From UBA3064 sp016868095 (GTDB lineage: Bacteria > Pseudomonadota > Gammaproteobacteria > Burkholderiales > Burkholderiaceae_E): a DNA stretch of 5,382 nucleotides. Within the stretch, counting starts at the first letter, position 1, and the number at the start of each line of letters is the position of its first letter. The stretch spans positions 1 to 5,382 of the forward strand of contig JBEDEM010000121.1 of NCBI GenBank assembly GCA_041175665.1, written 5' to 3'. The position numbers and the translations under genes are program-made. Below are positions 4,640 to 5,382 of the stretch, piece by piece. The notes beneath the pieces were generated by a model, which saw only the letters and a list, made by a program, of their open reading frames with translations, did not search any database and was not told the origin of the DNA.

Positions 4640-5382
4640 ATGATCGACCTATTATTTAGCCCCGAAGCCTGGATCGCCTTTGCCACGCTCACCGCACTCG
4701 AACTCGTCCTTGGCATCGATAATATTATTTTCATTTCGATCTTGGTTGACCGACTGCCGGCACAGCAACGAGAGATAGCCAGAAAGCTTGGATTAGCGAT
4801 GGCCATGTTCATGCGGATTGGTTTGCTATTAGTTTTAGCATGGATAATCGGTCTTGTAGCACCCTTGTTCACAATGCTTGGCCAGGCGATATCAGGTCGC
4901 GATTTGATCCTGATTTCAGGTGGACTTTTTCTTGTTTGGAAAAGCACAACCGAGATTCATCATGCGATCGAAGGTGCCGAGACCACGACCCAGACAAAAA
5001 CCAGTGCTGTTTTCTCATCAGTTATTCTTCAAATCATGGTGGTGGATCTTGTCTTTTCGCTTGACTCGATCATCACAGCAGTTGGCATGGTCGACGATGT
5101 AAGAATCATGATCAGCGCTGTCGTAGCATCGGTGGCCTTGATGATGGTCTTTGCAAAGCCGATCGGTCAGTTCGTATCTGAGCACCCAACAGTAAAGATG
5201 CTCGCATTGAGTTTCCTGGTCGTCGTCGGCATGGTCTTGGTTGCCGAGGGCTTCGATCACCATGTCCCCAAGGGCTATGTTTACTTCGCCATGGCTTTCT
5301 CCCTCACGGTGGAATTGCTCAATATTCGACTACGAAAACGAGGTACCCCAGCCAATCTTCATGGCAGCCGGATTCCGGGGGA
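4640..5382 (+). CDS. TerC family integral membrane protein, YgdQ type (3' end cut by window edge)
   Basis: The frame is open from ATG at 4640 to the right edge, giving 247 residues without a stop. It closely resembles E. coli YgdQ (about 237 residues), so only a short C-terminal tail should be missing. The two signature segments of the TerC family are present: ELVLGIDNIIFISIL (21-35), with acidic residues Glu21 and Asp27, and DLVFSLDSIITAVG (136-149), with Asp136 and Asp142. These acidic residues lie within membrane helices and are thought to bind or move a metal ion in related proteins. FVSEHPTVKMLALSFLVVVG and the HVPKGYVYFAMAFSLTVELLN block near 208-228 are further conserved family marks. 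About seven hydrophobic segments are visible. Despite the family name, tellurite resistance is not implied; Mn export is shown for some TerC members, but the YgdQ substrate is not established. The ribosome binding site GGAC is 5 nt before the start, within a hairpin. Confidence 0.93.
   Translation, partial: MIDLLFSPEAWIAFATLTALELVLGIDNIIFISILVDRLPAQQREIARKLGLAMAMFMRIGLLLVLAWIIGLVAPLFTMLGQAISGRDLILISGGLFLVWKSTTEIHHAIEGAETTTQTKTSAVFSSVILQIMVVDLVFSLDSIITAVGMVDDVRIMISAVVASVALMMVFAKPIGQFVSEHPTVKMLALSFLVVVGMVLVAEGFDHHVPKGYVYFAMAFSLTVELLNIRLRKRGTPANLHGSRIPG

Noticed and set aside
4597..4947. Minus-strand open frame of 116 codons
   Set aside because: It lies antisense to the TerC-family gene, whose codons give a clear conserved membrane protein; the antisense product has no recognisable pattern.

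Overview
The window looks like chromosomal DNA of a Gram-negative proteobacterium of moderate GC content. The evidence is a lipoprotein signal peptide with a lipobox, a twin-arginine-type signal on a thioredoxin-fold protein, Shine-Dalgarno starts, and families common in Beta- and Gammaproteobacteria (GST, COG1680 serine hydrolase, DUF4337, YgdQ-type TerC). A burkholderialean-like betaproteobacterium is my best guess; nothing here fixes the genus. I see no mobile element, RNA gene, phage gene or CRISPR array.

The left three quarters (about 1-3893) is a run of five genes on the minus strand. In transcription order they are: a secreted, possibly beta-propeller protein with DUF3616/esterase-like features (2778-3893, start uncertain); a Tat-type TlpA/redoxin-like protein with a CPFC active site, 12 nt downstream (2244-2765); a beta-lactamase-fold serine hydrolase (922-2097); a glutathione S-transferase 51 nt further on (232-870); and the first codons of a lipoprotein running off the left edge (1-114). 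The first two are very tightly coupled, because the stop codon of one overlaps the ribosome binding site of the next. Hydrolase and GST could also be co-transcribed. Between the redoxin and the hydrolase lies a 146-bp gap holding four tandem 22-bp repeats, each carrying a short dyad; this is the most unusual element of the window.

The right part is on the plus strand. A three-helix DUF4337 membrane protein (3964-4515) is divergent from the propeller-like gene, with a perfect 7-bp-arm dyad in the shared control region. After a 124-bp gap comes a TerC/YgdQ-family membrane protein (4640 to the right edge, almost complete). Its leader contains an imperfect dyad and then a perfect hairpin whose 3' arm covers the ribosome binding site.

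No single pathway joins all genes. The minus-strand run mixes envelope/periplasmic proteins with two cytoplasmic detoxification-type enzymes; the plus-strand genes are both small integral membrane proteins. I do not see a clear new multi-gene system. The candidates for undescribed biology are the repeat/dyad array and the leader structures.
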